From the NCBI GenBank assembly GCA_029237735.1, contig JAQZBU010000045.1, forward strand, positions 1 to 36,263: a DNA stretch of 36,263 bases, written 5' to 3'. Positions 24,920-34,063 of the stretch are shown one piece after another (positions within the stretch are counted from its first letter, which is position 1; each line of letters opens with the position of its first letter). Made by a program: the position numbers and the translations under genes. Below the pieces are notes generated by a model. The model saw only the letters and a program-made list of their open reading frames with translations. It made no database searches and was not told the origin of the DNA. This DNA comes from Ramlibacter sp. (GTDB lineage Bacteria > Pseudomonadota > Gammaproteobacteria > Burkholderiales > Burkholderiaceae_C).

Positions 24920-25705
24920 ATGTCCTGGCCTGTTCTTGTTTTCGATATCGAATCCATCCCTGACGTCGCCGGGCTGCGCGCGGTGCGCGGCGCCGCGCCC
25001 GACACCACCGACGAGCAGGTCTACGCAGGCTGGTGCGAAGAGCGCAAGGAAAAAGGGCAGGGCGATTTCATGCCGCTGTACCTGCAGCGTATCCTGGTGA
25101 TCAGCTGCGTGTTCCGCAACGCGGAAGGACTGCGTGTGCACTCGTTCGTGGACCGCGACAACGCGAGCGAAGGCAAGGTAATCCAGACTTTTTTCAACAC
25201 GCTCGAAAAGCACGTGCCGCAGCTGGTGAGCTGGAACGGCGGCGGGTTCGACCTGCCGGTGCTGCACTACCGTGGATTGCGGCACGGCGTCGTCGCCGAC
25301 AAATACTGGGACATGGGCGATGACGACCGCGAATTCAAGTGGAACAACTACATCAGCCGCTACCACATGCGCCACCTGGACCTGATGGACCTGCTCTCCA
25401 TGTACCAGCCCCGGGCCAACGCGCCGCTGGACGCGATGGCGAAGCTCTGTGGCTTCCCGGGCAAGCTCGGCATGGACGGCTCGCAGGTCTACTCCGCGTA
25501 CCTGGACGGCAAGCTCGAGGACATCCGCCGCTACTGCGAAACCGATGTCATGAACACCTACCTGCTGTATTGCCGCTTCCAGAAGATGCGCGGCGGCCTG
25601 ACCGAGGCCGAGTACGCGCAGGAGATCGATTTCGTGAAGCTGACGCTGGGCAATCTCGCGCCGCTGGAGCCCCACTGGCAGGAATACCTCGCGGCTTGGG
25701 ATTGA
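24920..25705 (+). CDS. Predicted 3'-5' exonuclease, PolB-exonuclease type
   Basis: 261-residue DEDD-superfamily nuclease matching the stand-alone family related to the proofreading domain of DNA polymerase B (PF10108). The three Exo motifs are visible: FDIESIPD near the N-terminus (Asp and Glu metal ligands), LVSWNGGGFDLPVLHYR in the middle, and RYCETDVMNTYLLY near the C-terminus. The intervening HLDLMDLLSMYQPR segment is family-typical. Cytoplasmic, possibly acting in DNA repair or RNA turnover; no substrate is established for the family as far as I know. 72 bp after rpoS and 27 bp before rlmD, so possibly one transcription unit. Confidence 0.88.
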   Translation: MSWPVLVFDIESIPDVAGLRAVRGAAPDTTDEQVYAGWCEERKEKGQGDFMPLYLQRILVISCVFRNAEGLRVHSFVDRDNASEGKVIQTFFNTLEKHVPQLVSWNGGGFDLPVLHYRGLRHGVVADKYWDMGDDDREFKWNNYISRYHMRHLDLMDLLSMYQPRANAPLDAMAKLCGFPGKLGMDGSQVYSAYLDGKLEDIRRYCETDVMNTYLLYCRFQKMRGGLTEAEYAQEIDFVKLTLGNLAPLEPHWQEYLAAWD

Positions 25706-25720
25706 AGAACGCCGGCCTGA

Positions 25721-25726
25721 GACAAT
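25721..25726 (+). promoter_or_regulatory. Possible -10 element for leaderless rlmD transcript
   Basis: GACAAT ends six bases before the rlmD ATG. No Shine-Dalgarno; a weak TTGGGA lies about 19 bp upstream. Confidence 0.33.
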
Positions 25727-25732
25727 TCAGGC

Positions 25733-27148
25733 ATGACAGACGAAGTTGACGAAATCGAAAAGACGCCGGCGCTGCCCGAGGGCTGGCTGGAGGTCGACGC
25801 GCTCGACATCGATGCGCAGGGAGTCGCGCGCCGTCCCGACGGCAAGGTGGTGTTCATCGAAGGCGCGCTGCCCTTCGAGCTGGTCTCCGCCAAGGTCAAT
25901 CGGCGCAAGAACAACTGGGAACAGGCCACGCTCACGGAGCTCCACCGGGAGTCGTCCCAACGCGTGCGGCCGCAGTGCCCGCATTTCGGGCTGCACGCAG
26001 GAGCCTGTGGCGGCTGCAAGATGCAGCATCTGCACGTTGGCGCGCAAGTGGCGATCAAGCAGCGTGTGCTCGAGGATAACCTCTGGCACCTCGCGAAGGT
26101 CAAGCCCGAGACGGTGCTTCGTCCGATCGAGGGGCCTGCCTGGGGCTATCGTTGGCGCGCCCGCTTTTCGGTGCGGAACGTACGCAAGAAGGGTACGGTG
26201 CTGGTTGGTTTCCACGAACGCAAGAGCCGCTACGTCGCGGACATCCGCGAGTGCCACGTCGTACCCGCCCACGTGAGCGGCCTGTTGCTTCCCTTGCGCG
26301 AGTTGATCGGTTCCATGGACGCGATCGAGACTTGCCCGCAGATCGAGCTTGCGTGCGGTGACGATGTCACGGCGCTGGTGCTGCGGCATCTGGAGCCCTT
26401 GAGCGAGGGCGACATCGCGAGGCTGCGTGCCTTCGCGCTCGCGCATCCAGGCGTGCAGTGGTGGCTGCAGCCCAAGGGACCGGACACGGTGCGCTTGCTC
26501 GATGCAGGCGGCGCGCAGCTCGCCTATGCGCTGCCGGAGTTCGGCATCACGATGCCATTCAAGCCGACCGACTTCACGCAGGTGAACCCGCACATCAACA
26601 GGGTTCTGGTCTCGCAGGCTCTGCGCTTGCTGGATGTGCAGCCCGATGACCGCGTGATCGACTGGTTCTGCGGCCTCGGCAATTTCACGTTGCCGCTGGC
26701 AACCCGCGCACGCGAGGTGCTGGGCATCGAAGGCAGCGAGACGCTGGTGGCTCGCTCGCGCGAGAACCACGAGCTGAACAAGGCCGCGCCGCGCATTGGC
26801 CGCGCGCTATCGCCGGTGGCATTTGCGGCGCGCAATTTGTTCGAAATCACACCAGAGCAGCTCGTTCGCGACGGCCCGGCGCAGCGCTGGCTGGTCGATC
26901 CCCCGCGCGAAGGGGCCTTCGCCCTGGCCAAAGCGCTAGCGGACCTGCATCAACAGCCCGAGCTGCGCGGCGCGTGGACCGCGCCGCAGCGCATCGTCTA
27001 TGTGAGCTGCAACCCGGCCACGCTCGCACGCGACGCCGGGCTGCTGGTGCACCAGGCAGGTTACCGCTGCACGGCGGCGGGCGTGGTGAACATGTTTCCC
27101 CACACCGCGCACGTGGAGTCGATCGCGGTGTTTGATCGCGGTGTTTGA
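25733..27148 (+). CDS. rlmD: 23S rRNA (uracil-1939-C5)-methyltransferase
   Basis: 471-residue SAM-dependent RNA methyltransferase of the TrmA/RlmCD family. An N-terminal TRAM-like domain ([16 protein letters not shown]) leads to the iron-sulfur cysteines: [19 protein letters not shown] plus a later Cys in RECHVV. The catalytic domain has the SAM motif [16 protein letters not shown], the VDPPREGA motif and the nucleophile Cys in [14 protein letters not shown]. The C-terminus ends [16 protein letters not shown], as in RlmD. Normal length. It converges on the BI-1 gene with a 5-bp gap and no visible terminator. Confidence 0.94.
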   Translation: MTDEVDEIEKTPALPEGWLEVDALDIDAQGVARRPDGKVVFIEGALPFELVSAKVNRRKNNWEQATLTELHRESSQRVRPQCPHFGLHAGACGGCKMQHLHVGAQVAIKQRVLEDNLWHLAKVKPETVLRPIEGPAWGYRWRARFSVRNVRKKGTVLVGFHERKSRYVADIRECHVVPAHVSGLLLPLRELIGSMDAIETCPQIELACGDDVTALVLRHLEPLSEGDIARLRAFALAHPGVQWWLQPKGPDTVRLLDAGGAQLAYALPEFGITMPFKPTDFTQVNPHINRVLVSQALRLLDVQPDDRVIDWFCGLGNFTLPLATRAREVLGIEGSETLVARSRENHELNKAAPRIGRALSPVAFAARNLFEITPEQLVRDGPAQRWLVDPPREGAFALAKALADLHQQPELRGAWTAPQRIVYVSCNPATLARDAGLLVHQAGYRCTAAGVVNMFPHTAHVESIAVFDRGV

Positions 27149-27153
27149 AGGCG

Positions 27154-27840
27154 TTACTCGTCGCCGCTCGTGAGGCCAAGGATGATCAACAGGCTCTGGA
27201 ACACGTTGAAGATATCCAGGTACAGGGCCAAGGTGGCGCTGATGTAGTTGGTTTCGCCGCCGTCGATGATGCGCTTCAGGTCATACAGCATGTACGCGCT
27301 GAAGATACCGATGGCCATCACGCTGATCACCAGCATGCCGGTGGTCGAACCGACGAAAACGTTGATGATCGCGCCGATCATGATCGCGAGCGCGCCGACG
27401 AACAGCCACTTGCCCATGCCCGACAGGTCGCGCTTGATTACGCTGGAGAGCGTGGCCATCACGAAGAAGACGCCTGCCGTGCCGCCAAAGGCGGTCATCA
27501 CGAGGCTGGTCCCGTTCTGGAAGCCGAGGATCATCGCCAGCAGCCGCGACAGCATCAGGCCCATGAAGAATGTGAAGGCCAGCAGCACCGGCACGCCGGC
27601 GGCCGAGTTCTTCGTCTTTTCGATCGCAAACAGGAACGCGAATGCGCCGCCCAGGAAGACCATTAATCCCAGGCCGCCTCCCAGGCCGCGCATCATGCCC
27701 GTGGCCACGCCCAGCCATGCGCCCAGCACCGTGGGGATCAAGCTCAGGGCCAGAAGCCAGTAAGTATTGCGTAGAACTTTGTTGCGCTGCTCCGCCGACG
27801 CGGCGTAGCCGTAGTCGAGGGTTCGGACTTGCTCATTCAT
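27154..27840 (-). CDS. Bax inhibitor-1/YccA-family membrane protein
   Basis: 228-residue protein of the BI-1 (LFG/TMBIM) family with seven hydrophobic segments. Members are pH-sensitive calcium-leak channels in some bacteria, or modulators of membrane proteases such as FtsH (YccA). Family features include the N-terminal RNKVLRNTYWLLALSLIPT, VFFVMATLSSVIKRDLSGMGK, and the C-terminal YMLYDLKRIIDGGETNYISATLALYLDI, where conserved acidic residues form the proposed proton sensor (quoted here as segments, not one uninterrupted motif). The start is ATG 27840, with Shine-Dalgarno AAGGAGA seven bases upstream. It is divergent from the HbpS-like gene across 144 bp. The specific role cannot be assigned from sequence. 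Confidence 0.93.
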   Translation of the reverse strand: MNEQVRTLDYGYAASAEQRNKVLRNTYWLLALSLIPTVLGAWLGVATGMMRGLGGGLGLMVFLGGAFAFLFAIEKTKNSAAGVPVLLAFTFFMGLMLSRLLAMILGFQNGTSLVMTAFGGTAGVFFVMATLSSVIKRDLSGMGKWLFVGALAIMIGAIINVFVGSTTGMLVISVMAIGIFSAYMLYDLKRIIDGGETNYISATLALYLDIFNVFQSLLIILGLTSGDE

Positions 27841-27972
27841 GGCTTGATCTCCTTTTGCCTTAAGGCCGTTAGATGGGCGCATTCTAGGTTGGTTCAAGGA
27901 CAAAAGACCACAAGGGCCCTACTGGGACCTGCCATGCAGCGTTTATGCTCGGTGCTCACCTGTACCCGCATC

Positions 27973-27978
27973 GAGAAT
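27973..27978 (+). promoter_or_regulatory. Possible -10 element for leaderless GlcG/HbpS-like gene
   Basis: GAGAAT ends six bases before the ATG at 27985. No purine-rich Shine-Dalgarno lies between; no clear -35. Confidence 0.3.
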
Positions 27979-27984
27979 AGTCCC

Positions 27985-28392
27985 ATGAAAACCAAACCTG
28001 CGCTCGAACTGGCCGATGTCAAGGCCATCGCCGCGGCGGCCGAAGCCGAAGCCCTCAAAAACCACTGGGCCGTGAGCATTGCCATCGTCGATGATGGCGG
28101 TCACCTCCTCTGGCTGCAGCGCCTGGACGGCGCGCCGCCCATCTCCTCGCACATCGCCCCCGCCAAGGCCAATACTGCCGCGGTTGGCCGTCGCGAGAGC
28201 AAAGTCTACGAGGACCTGATCAATGGCGGCCGCACGTCTTTCCTCAGCGCCCCCGACCTGAAGGGCATGCTCGAGGGGGGCGTCCCCATCCTCAAGGATG
28301 GGCAGTGTCTGGGGGCAGTTGGCGTAAGCGGGGTGAAGTCGACCGAGGATGCGCAGATTGCGCGCGCGGGCATCGCCGCCTTGGCGCTTTGA
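27985..28392 (+). CDS. GlcG/HbpS-family (DUF336) protein
   Basis: 135-residue small alpha/beta protein of the GlcG/HbpS-like family (PF03928). Typical elements are VSIAIVDDGGHLLWLQRLDGA, ISSHIAPAKANTAAVGRRES and GGVPILKDGQCLGAVGVSGV (each under 21 residues). Some members bind heme; others sit in glycolate or diol operons with unknown function. It has no signal peptide, so it should be cytoplasmic. ATG 27985 is the family-consistent start; the frame is open upstream. It converges on hemP with no gap between the two stop codons, which is interesting given a possible heme link, but that adjacency may be coincidence. Confidence 0.86.
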   Translation: MKTKPALELADVKAIAAAAEAEALKNHWAVSIAIVDDGGHLLWLQRLDGAPPISSHIAPAKANTAAVGRRESKVYEDLINGGRTSFLSAPDLKGMLEGGVPILKDGQCLGAVGVSGVKSTEDAQIARAGIAALAL

Positions 28393-28554
28393 TTACTTGG
28401 TAAGGATCAGCTTGCCCAGACGGGTGGCCTGCAGGCGGTAAATCTCGCCGTTGTGGCTGATCTCCACCAGGCGCGCGCCACGCAGCAGTTCACTGCTGTT
28501 TAGCAGCGGCTGGGGCCGGGACGGGGAATGCCGCGGCAATGGCTGCGCCTTCAT
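28393..28554 (-). CDS. hemP: Hemin uptake protein HemP
   Basis: 53-residue HemP-family protein (PF10636). The C-terminal half LLNSSELLRGARLVEISHNG then EIYRLQATRLGKLILTK matches the family, which is required for or associated with hemin/siderophore uptake and is usually Fur-regulated. ATG 28554 is the family-consistent start; the longer open frame is a shadow of the bfd 3' end. It lies 52 bp downstream of bfd on the same strand and probably shares the Fur-controlled promoter at 28900-28929. Confidence 0.85.
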   Translation of the reverse strand: MKAQPLPRHSPSRPQPLLNSSELLRGARLVEISHNGEIYRLQATRLGKLILTK

Positions 28555-28606
28555 TGCGTCTCGCGGCGTCAACGGAGAACCCACCAGGTTGCTCCCAACA
28601 CGAAAA

Positions 28607-28852
28607 TCAGGCTTGAGCCAAGGATCTGGATGAATTCCACGCTGCGCTCTCCCGGAGTTGAGGAGCGAGCTGGATGGCGGCAACCGGCGAGGTTGCGCAG
28701 CATTGGGCCACCACGTCGCGCGCGGTGCACTCGCACTGGCCGCATTGGGTGGCCACGCCAAGCTCGAACTGGATGTCGTCGAAGCTCATACCGGCACGCG
28801 CGTGGCGGGCGATTTCGCGGTCGGAGACCCGGTTGCAGACACAGACGATCAT
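28607..28852 (-). CDS. bfd: Bacterioferritin-associated ferredoxin
   Basis: 81-residue [2Fe-2S] ferredoxin that docks on bacterioferritin and passes electrons through its heme to release stored Fe(II). The BFD-type cluster ligands are Cys4, Cys6, Cys37 and Cys40 ([14 protein letters not shown] and [10 protein letters not shown]). The C-terminal 25 residues are a variable tail. Its partner bfr lies 3.2 kb upstream on the same strand, with the siderophore receptor and hydroxylase between. A textbook Fur-controlled promoter precedes it, matching expression under iron starvation. Confidence 0.95.
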   Translation of the reverse strand: MIVCVCNRVSDREIARHARAGMSFDDIQFELGVATQCGQCECTARDVVAQCCATSPVAAIQLAPQLRESAAWNSSRSLAQA

Positions 28853-28899
28853 GGTTGAGCAGGCTTTGGCTGGCTGGTTGATAAAAGGTTGTTGTGGCT

Positions 28900-28929
28900 A
28901 TTATAAATACGAATCGCTCGCATTTGCAA
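28900..28929 (-). promoter_or_regulatory. bfd-hemP promoter with Fur box filling the spacer
   Basis: On the minus strand: -35 TTGCAA (28929-28924), 18-bp spacer, -10 TATAAT (28905-28900). The palindrome AATGCGAGCGATTCGTATT (28924-28906) occupies the spacer and fits the Fur pattern AATGAGAATNATTCTCATT at 13 of 18 defined positions. Fur-Fe(II) would block polymerase directly. Confidence 0.75.
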
Positions 28930-28961
28930 TCACCCTTTTTGACCTACGTCAGTTGGGAGCT

Positions 28962-29642
28962 TCAAGTTTCCGCCCACATGCGAAGCAGGTTGTGGTACGT
29001 CCCCACAAGCGCGACCGTCGTGTCGCTGTCACCGGCCGATTCGCGCAGTTGGGTGAGGGCAAGGTCGAACTCATGCAGTAGTTGGCGCTGCGCGTCGGCG
29101 CGGACCATGCTCTCGACCCAGAAGAACGCGGCTATCCGGGCGCCCCGGGTCACCGGCGTTACTTCGTGCACGTGGCTGGCCGGGTAGAGCACCGCGTGGC
29201 CCGACGGCAACTTGACATGCCGGGTGGTTCCGGCTTCGTACACAGCGAGCTCGCCGCCGTCGTACTCCGTCGGGTCCGACAGGAAGACCGTGCATGAAAC
29301 ATCCGTGCGCACCCGCATACCGCCCTCGGTGAACCGGATGGCTCCGTCCACATGCTTGCCGTAGTAGTTGGCGCCGCCGCTGTATCGGTTGATGCGGGGC
29401 GGAAAGACCTTGCGCGGCAGGCACGCCGCGAGAAACTGCGGCGAGCGGTCGAGTGCGCGCAGCACCATCGCGCCGATCTCGCGGCTCGCGTCGCAGTCCC
29501 TGGGGAGTTGCTCATTGTTCTTGGCCTGGACGGCCTGCGAGCCTGCGCCAGTCCTGCCGTCGGCCCAAGGGGCGGTGGCGAGGAGGGTATGAGCGTGCGC
29601 CAGGTCGGCCTCGTTCAGAAGTTGCGGAAGGATGAGAACCAT
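28962..29642 (-). CDS. piuC: PKHD-type Fe(II)/2-oxoglutarate hydroxylase (PiuC/YbiX)
   Basis: 226-residue 2-oxoglutarate-dependent dioxygenase of the PiuC/YbiX family. The iron ligands are His and Asp in [11 protein letters not shown] and the distal His in [14 protein letters not shown], with the following Arg positioned for 2-oxoglutarate. The N-terminal [14 protein letters not shown] is the family start; ATG 29642 is chosen accordingly, 13 bp after the receptor stop. It nearly always accompanies a catecholate-type TonB receptor (PiuA/Fiu), as here, and is thought to act in siderophore iron uptake, although its substrate is not established. Co-transcribed with the receptor and hence probably Fur-regulated. 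Confidence 0.93.
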   Translation of the reverse strand: MVLILPQLLNEADLAHAHTLLATAPWADGRTGAGSQAVQAKNNEQLPRDCDASREIGAMVLRALDRSPQFLAACLPRKVFPPRINRYSGGANYYGKHVDGAIRFTEGGMRVRTDVSCTVFLSDPTEYDGGELAVYEAGTTRHVKLPSGHAVLYPASHVHEVTPVTRGARIAAFFWVESMVRADAQRQLLHEFDLALTQLRESAGDSDTTVALVGTYHNLLRMWAET

Positions 29643-29655
29643 GGTCGGTCTCCGA

Positions 29656-31905
29656 TCAGAATCGCGCCGTGAGCGCCAGCTGGAACAACCGGCCCGCGCC
29701 CGGAACGTAATGACCCCTGTAGAGCGACTCGGCATACAGCTTGTCCGTCACGTTGCTCAGGTTGGCCTTCACTGTGTATTGTTCGTTGATCGTGTACTCG
29801 GCCATGAGGTCGGCCGTGACGAAGGCGGGGGCTTCCCAGGCGGGCGCGGTGACGTCGGCGGGAGATTGGCCGCTGCGAAAGTTCAGCCCGCCGCCCACGC
29901 GCCACTGCGGCGTGAGCTGGTAGGTGCTCCACACCGTGCCGCTGTGCCGCGGGCTCAGGCCCGGGCGATCGCCCACGCGGTTGCCGGCCGTCGTCGCGGT
30001 GGACGCAGCTTCGTCCACCCGTGCAACGGGCATCCACATGTAGGAGCCATAGACCTCCCACGCCGGCGTGATGCGCCCCGCCACATCCACTTCAATGCCG
30101 GCCGTATGACGCCGCCCGGAGAGGAGCAGGCGACTCGCCGCTGTGTCCGGGTCGGTGTTGCGTTCGTTCTTCTTGGTGGAGTGGAATATGGCAAGCCGGG
30201 TGGAATAGCGCCTGTCGGCTGAACCGAGCTTCGCACCGAACTCGATGTTCTGGCTGCTCTCGGGTGGCGTGTTGGCGCTTTGCGCGTTGTACGAGTAGGT
30301 GTCGCCCGAGGTGTTGAACGACGTGCCATACGAGAAGTGAAACGACCGAAGGGCATCGGGCTGGAACAGAACGCCGACGCGCTTGCTCCAGTTGGCGATC
30401 TTCTGCCGGTAGGCGGAAGTTGTGACGGGGCCGGGCGCGGCCGCGGGGATGGCGAAGGTTTCGTACTGGCCGTCCAGGCTGTCATAGCGCAAACCGCCAA
30501 GCAGCTTCCAGTGCGGCGCGACCTGCACCAGGTCCTGCATGTACGCCCCCCACGCTTTGGCAACGAACTGGCTGCCCGGCCGCAGCACCCGCAGGCTCTC
30601 ATCGATCCACGCGCCGTCATTCGGTGTTCCGGCCAGTGTGGCGGGCTTCACCAGATTCACGCCGCCCTGCGCCGCGGTGCGCGCGGCAAAAACCGTCTTT
30701 TCCTCGCGCGCCACGTCGATGCCCGCGAGCAGCACGTGCTTGACCCCCAGCGCGTCGAACTTCGTGCTGAAGTCGCTCTGCGCATGTAGCGTGTCAACGT
30801 CCTGGATTTTCAGTTGCGTGCCACGGTTGAAGACGGTTCCCGGTCCGAAGTTGCCCAGGTCGGTCGGGGAGGCGAAGCGCACCGTGCCGGCGCGCTGGTC
30901 ACGTTCGAACCGTCCCTTTCGGACCTGCGTCTTCAGTTCGCTGTCGCCACCGAATCGGTGGATCTGGCTGAACGTCGCGATGTTGGCGCTTCCCGCGTTG
31001 TAGTCGCTGGCCATCCCGTAGTACGCAGTCGGCGCAAGGCTGCCGATGAGCGTGTTCGACGCGCTGGTGTTGGCCACGTTGGGTTTGATCCACGGCAGGC
31101 CATAGTTCATGCCGTTGTTGTTGTCCAGGTAATAGAAGGACGCCAGGAACTCGTCCGCGGTTCCGATGCCACCGCGCCAGGCGGCGGCCAGCCCTTTCTT
31201 GTCGATGCTTGCCCCGGCGCCGTTGTTGTCGGCCTTGGTCGCCATGGCGTTGATGCGCATCGCCGCGTTCTCGCCCGTGCGGATGTTGAAGTCGCCCGTG
31301 ACGCGGCGGAAGTCATGGTTGCCCAGCGTGGTGGAGACTTCGTGCTCGGTGAGAAGTTGGGGCACCTTGCTTACCTGGTTCACCGCGCCGCCGGTGGAGC
31401 CGCGGCCGAACAGCATGGAGGCCGAACCGCGCATCACCTCGATGCGGTCGTTGTTGAACGTGTCGCGGTCGTAGAACGCCGGGTCGCGCATGCCGTCCAG
31501 GAAAATGTCGCCGGTGCCCGCCAGCGAGAAGCCGCGCAGGCGGATGTCTTCCTCTCCCCCTTCGGCCGCCTGGAAAGTGATGCCCGCTGCGTTGCGCAGC
31601 ACGTCCTTCACCGTGTCGAGGTTGCGGTCGTCGATCAGCTTCTCGGTGATCACTGTGATGGATTGGGGGATGTCGCGCAGCTGCTGCTTGCCCTTGCCGA
31701 TGGTCGTGGTGGTCGCTCGCAGCGAGTCCTTGCCTTGCGGGTCGGCCCTTCCGTTGACGGTGACGGGCGCCAGGGTGATGCCCGGCGTGCCGCCGGGTGC
31801 GCTCTGGGCCCAGCTGCCCATGGAGGCGGCGAGCATGAGCGCGCCGAGGGGGAGCAGCGGCGGCTCGGAAGTATCGCGGATGGGACGGACGGACTTGTGC
31901 GCCAA
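29656..31905 (-). CDS. TonB-dependent siderophore receptor (Fiu/PiuA-like)
   Basis: 749-residue outer-membrane receptor. A signal peptide with cleavage likely after SWAQ leads into the TonB-interacting region and plug domain ([40 protein letters not shown]), then a 22-strand barrel ending [10 protein letters not shown] with the terminal Phe required for assembly. It resembles catecholate receptors and is paired with the piuC-type hydroxylase. The start is TTG at 31905: it is the only start codon that retains the signal peptide, and GGAGG lies five bases upstream. The leader carries a Fur box at 32021-32039. Such receptors import ferric monomeric catechols; the ligand is inferred from relatives. 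Confidence 0.94.
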   Translation of the reverse strand: MAHKSVRPIRDTSEPPLLPLGALMLAASMGSWAQSAPGGTPGITLAPVTVNGRADPQGKDSLRATTTTIGKGKQQLRDIPQSITVITEKLIDDRNLDTVKDVLRNAAGITFQAAEGGEEDIRLRGFSLAGTGDIFLDGMRDPAFYDRDTFNNDRIEVMRGSASMLFGRGSTGGAVNQVSKVPQLLTEHEVSTTLGNHDFRRVTGDFNIRTGENAAMRINAMATKADNNGAGASIDKKGLAAAWRGGIGTADEFLASFYYLDNNNGMNYGLPWIKPNVANTSASNTLIGSLAPTAYYGMASDYNAGSANIATFSQIHRFGGDSELKTQVRKGRFERDQRAGTVRFASPTDLGNFGPGTVFNRGTQLKIQDVDTLHAQSDFSTKFDALGVKHVLLAGIDVAREEKTVFAARTAAQGGVNLVKPATLAGTPNDGAWIDESLRVLRPGSQFVAKAWGAYMQDLVQVAPHWKLLGGLRYDSLDGQYETFAIPAAAPGPVTTSAYRQKIANWSKRVGVLFQPDALRSFHFSYGTSFNTSGDTYSYNAQSANTPPESSQNIEFGAKLGSADRRYSTRLAIFHSTKKNERNTDPDTAASRLLLSGRRHTAGIEVDVAGRITPAWEVYGSYMWMPVARVDEAASTATTAGNRVGDRPGLSPRHSGTVWSTYQLTPQWRVGGGLNFRSGQSPADVTAPAWEAPAFVTADLMAEYTINEQYTVKANLSNVTDKLYAESLYRGHYVPGAGRLFQLALTARF

Positions 31906-32020
31906 GATGGCCTCCAGACAAAGGGCCTGCGAAAGCGGGCCGGTTTCAAGGGGAGGCTGGCTTGGGCACGCGAATGGCGTGCGGAAATTGGCTGGCCGGT
32001 GGAGGCCGGATTCTATGTCA

Positions 32021-32039
32021 AATGAGAATTACTCTTGTT
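32021..32039. promoter_or_regulatory. Fur box upstream of the TonB receptor operon
   Basis: AATGAGAATTACTCTTGTT matches the pattern AATGAGAATNATTCTCATT at 15 of 18 defined positions. A minus-strand TAGAAT (32015-32010), a plausible -10 for the receptor, lies just beside it. Confidence 0.8.
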
Positions 32040-32052
32040 TATAAAACGCGGA

Positions 32053-32535
32053 TCAGCTGGATTCGCCTTCGCCTATTTGCGACTGCAGGTAGTTCTGCAG
32101 CCCGACCTTGGCGAGCAAATCCAGCTGCGTTTCGAGGTAGTCGATGTGCTCCTCGGTATCCGTGAGGATGTCCTCGAGGATTTCGCGCGACACGTAGTCG
32201 CGCACGCTCTCGCAGTGCGCAATGCCATCCTTCACGGCGGCTTGCGCGCCGCGTTCACTGCGCAGGTCGCAGTCGAGGATCTCTGGCACGTTTTCGCCGA
32301 CGAGCAGTTTGCCCAGGTCCTGGAGGTTGGGTAGGCCGTCGAGCACCAGGATGCGCTCCATCAGGCGATCGGCATGCTTCATCTCGCCGATGGATTCCTC
32401 GTATTCCTTCTTCGCGAGCCTGTCGAAACCCCAGTGCTTGAGGATCCGGTAATGCAGGAAGTACTGGTTGGTGGCCGTGAGCTCGTTCCTGAGCTGGGCC
32501 TGGAGGTGCTGGATGACCAGGGGATCGCCTTGCAT
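32053..32535 (-). CDS. bfr: Bacterioferritin
   Basis: 160-residue heme-containing ferritin subunit, expected as a 24-mer iron store. In register with E. coli Bfr the ferroxidase ligands Glu18, Glu51, His54, Glu94 and His130 and Tyr25 are present, as is heme ligand Met52. The bridging ligand Glu127 is Thr here (DTEEHID), with Glu128 and Glu129 next to it, so the di-iron site may be altered. ATG 32535 (MQGDPLVIQHLQ) is chosen; the frame continues upstream without similarity. It lies downstream of ahpC-ahpF with an 87-bp gap and upstream of the receptor operon. Bfd is encoded 3.2 kb away. Confidence 0.95.
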   Translation of the reverse strand: MQGDPLVIQHLQAQLRNELTATNQYFLHYRILKHWGFDRLAKKEYEESIGEMKHADRLMERILVLDGLPNLQDLGKLLVGENVPEILDCDLRSERGAQAAVKDGIAHCESVRDYVSREILEDILTDTEEHIDYLETQLDLLAKVGLQNYLQSQIGEGESS

Positions 32536-32622
32536 GGAGAATCTCCGTTGTTGTTTGCGAAGGCATTGTGGCGCAAACCAGGCCGCTGCATGCAACAGGT
32601 GTCGCATGCAGCGGCTGAGTTA

Positions 32623-34049
32623 TCAGCTGCGCATGAGGTGGTCGAAAGCGCCCAGCGCGGCCTTGGCGCCGTCACCGGCGGCGATAATGATCTGCTTGAA
32701 GGGAACTGTCGTCGCGTCACCGGCCGCGAATACGCCGGGAATGGATGTCTGGCCCTTCGCATCCACGATGATCTCGCCATGCCGTGACAGCTCGACCGTG
32801 CCCTTCAGCCATTCCGTGTTGGGCACCAGGCCGATCTGCACGAACACCCCTTCCAGGTCGACGCGCGACGTTTCGCCGGAAGCACGGTCCCGGTAGACGA
32901 GGCCATTCACCCGTTGCCCGTTGCCCGTGATCTCGGTCGTCTGCGCGTTCAGCAGCGTTGTGACATTAGGCAGGCTCGCCAGCTTGCGCTGCAGCACTGC
33001 ATCCGCGCGCAACTTTGTGTCGAACTCGATCAGCGTCACATGACCGACGATGCCGGCAAGGTCGATGGCTGCCTCGACGCCGGAGTTGCCCCCGCCGATC
33101 ACTGCGACCCGTTTCCCCTTGAAGAGCGGCCCATCGCAGTGCGGGCAGTAGGCCACGCCCTTGTTCCGGTATTCATACTCGCCTGGCACGTTGATGTTGC
33201 GCCAGCGCGCGCCGGTCGTGACGATCACGCTGCGCGCCTTCAGCGTCGCGCCGCTCTCCAGCTGGACTTCGATCAGTCCCGGTGCTGGCACGAGCTTTTT
33301 CGCGCGCTGCAAGTTCATGATGTCCACGTCGTAGTGGCGCACGTGCTCCTCCAGCGCCATGGCGAATTTCGGTCCTTCCGTCTCCTTGATCGAGACGAAG
33401 TTTTCGATGCCGAGTGTGTCCAGCACCTGGCCGCCGAAGCGCTCCGACGCGATGCCCGTGCGTATGCCCTTGCGTGCCGCGTACACCGCGGCGGCCGCGC
33501 CGGCCGGTCCGCCGCCGACAATGAGCACGTCGAACGGCTTCTTGGCTGCAAGCTTCTCCGCCTCGCGCTTGACGGCGCCGGTGTCAATCTTCGCCAGGAT
33601 CTCTTCCAGGCTCATGCGCCCCTGGCCGAAGCGCGTCCCGTTGAGGAACACCGTGGGCACGGCCATGATCTCGCGCTCGCGGATTTCGTCCTGGAAGAGC
33701 GCGCCGTCGATCATCGTGGCCTTGATGCGCGGGTTCTGGATCGCCATCAGGTTCAGCGCCTGCACGACGTCCGGGCAGTTGTGGCAGTGAACTCGTGGCC
33801 CATGGGCAGACCGGCAAAGCGCGGCCCGTCCACGCCACCCGGGCGGTTCACGGAGAACGACGGCGTGCGCACGGCGCCGCCGCGGGTCTCGGAGACCTTC
33901 ACGAGGGCTGAAGACTCCGCGATGTCTTTGAGCAGGTCCTGCATCTTGGCGGATGCAGGCGTGTCATCCAGCGATGCAACGATCTCCACCGGGCTGGAAA
34001 TACGCTGCATATATGCGGCGAGTTGGGTTTTGAGCGTGGCATCAAGCAT
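32623..34049 (-). pseudogene. ahpF: Alkyl hydroperoxide reductase subunit F, broken by an internal deletion
   Basis: AhpF is the NADH-dependent flavoprotein that recycles AhpC through an N-terminal double thioredoxin fold. Here the N-terminal part (MLDATLKTQLAAYMQRI to [13 protein letters not shown]) is joined directly to [17 protein letters not shown] at 33786/33787. The roughly 40 residues expected between HEFT and SCHNC are missing, and the join is out of frame, so translation from ATG 34049 stops at 33753 (98 codons). The rest (380 codons) is intact in the other frame: FAD motif [14 protein letters not shown], redox-active [11 protein letters not shown] motif [12 protein letters not shown] and C-terminal [18 protein letters not shown] at 33765 could start a thioredoxin-reductase-like fragment, but it would lack the CHNC centre that reduces AhpC. 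Adding about 121 bp restores the usual 515-520 residues. Confidence 0.88.
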
Positions 34050-34063
34050 GGGGCGGGGCCTCC

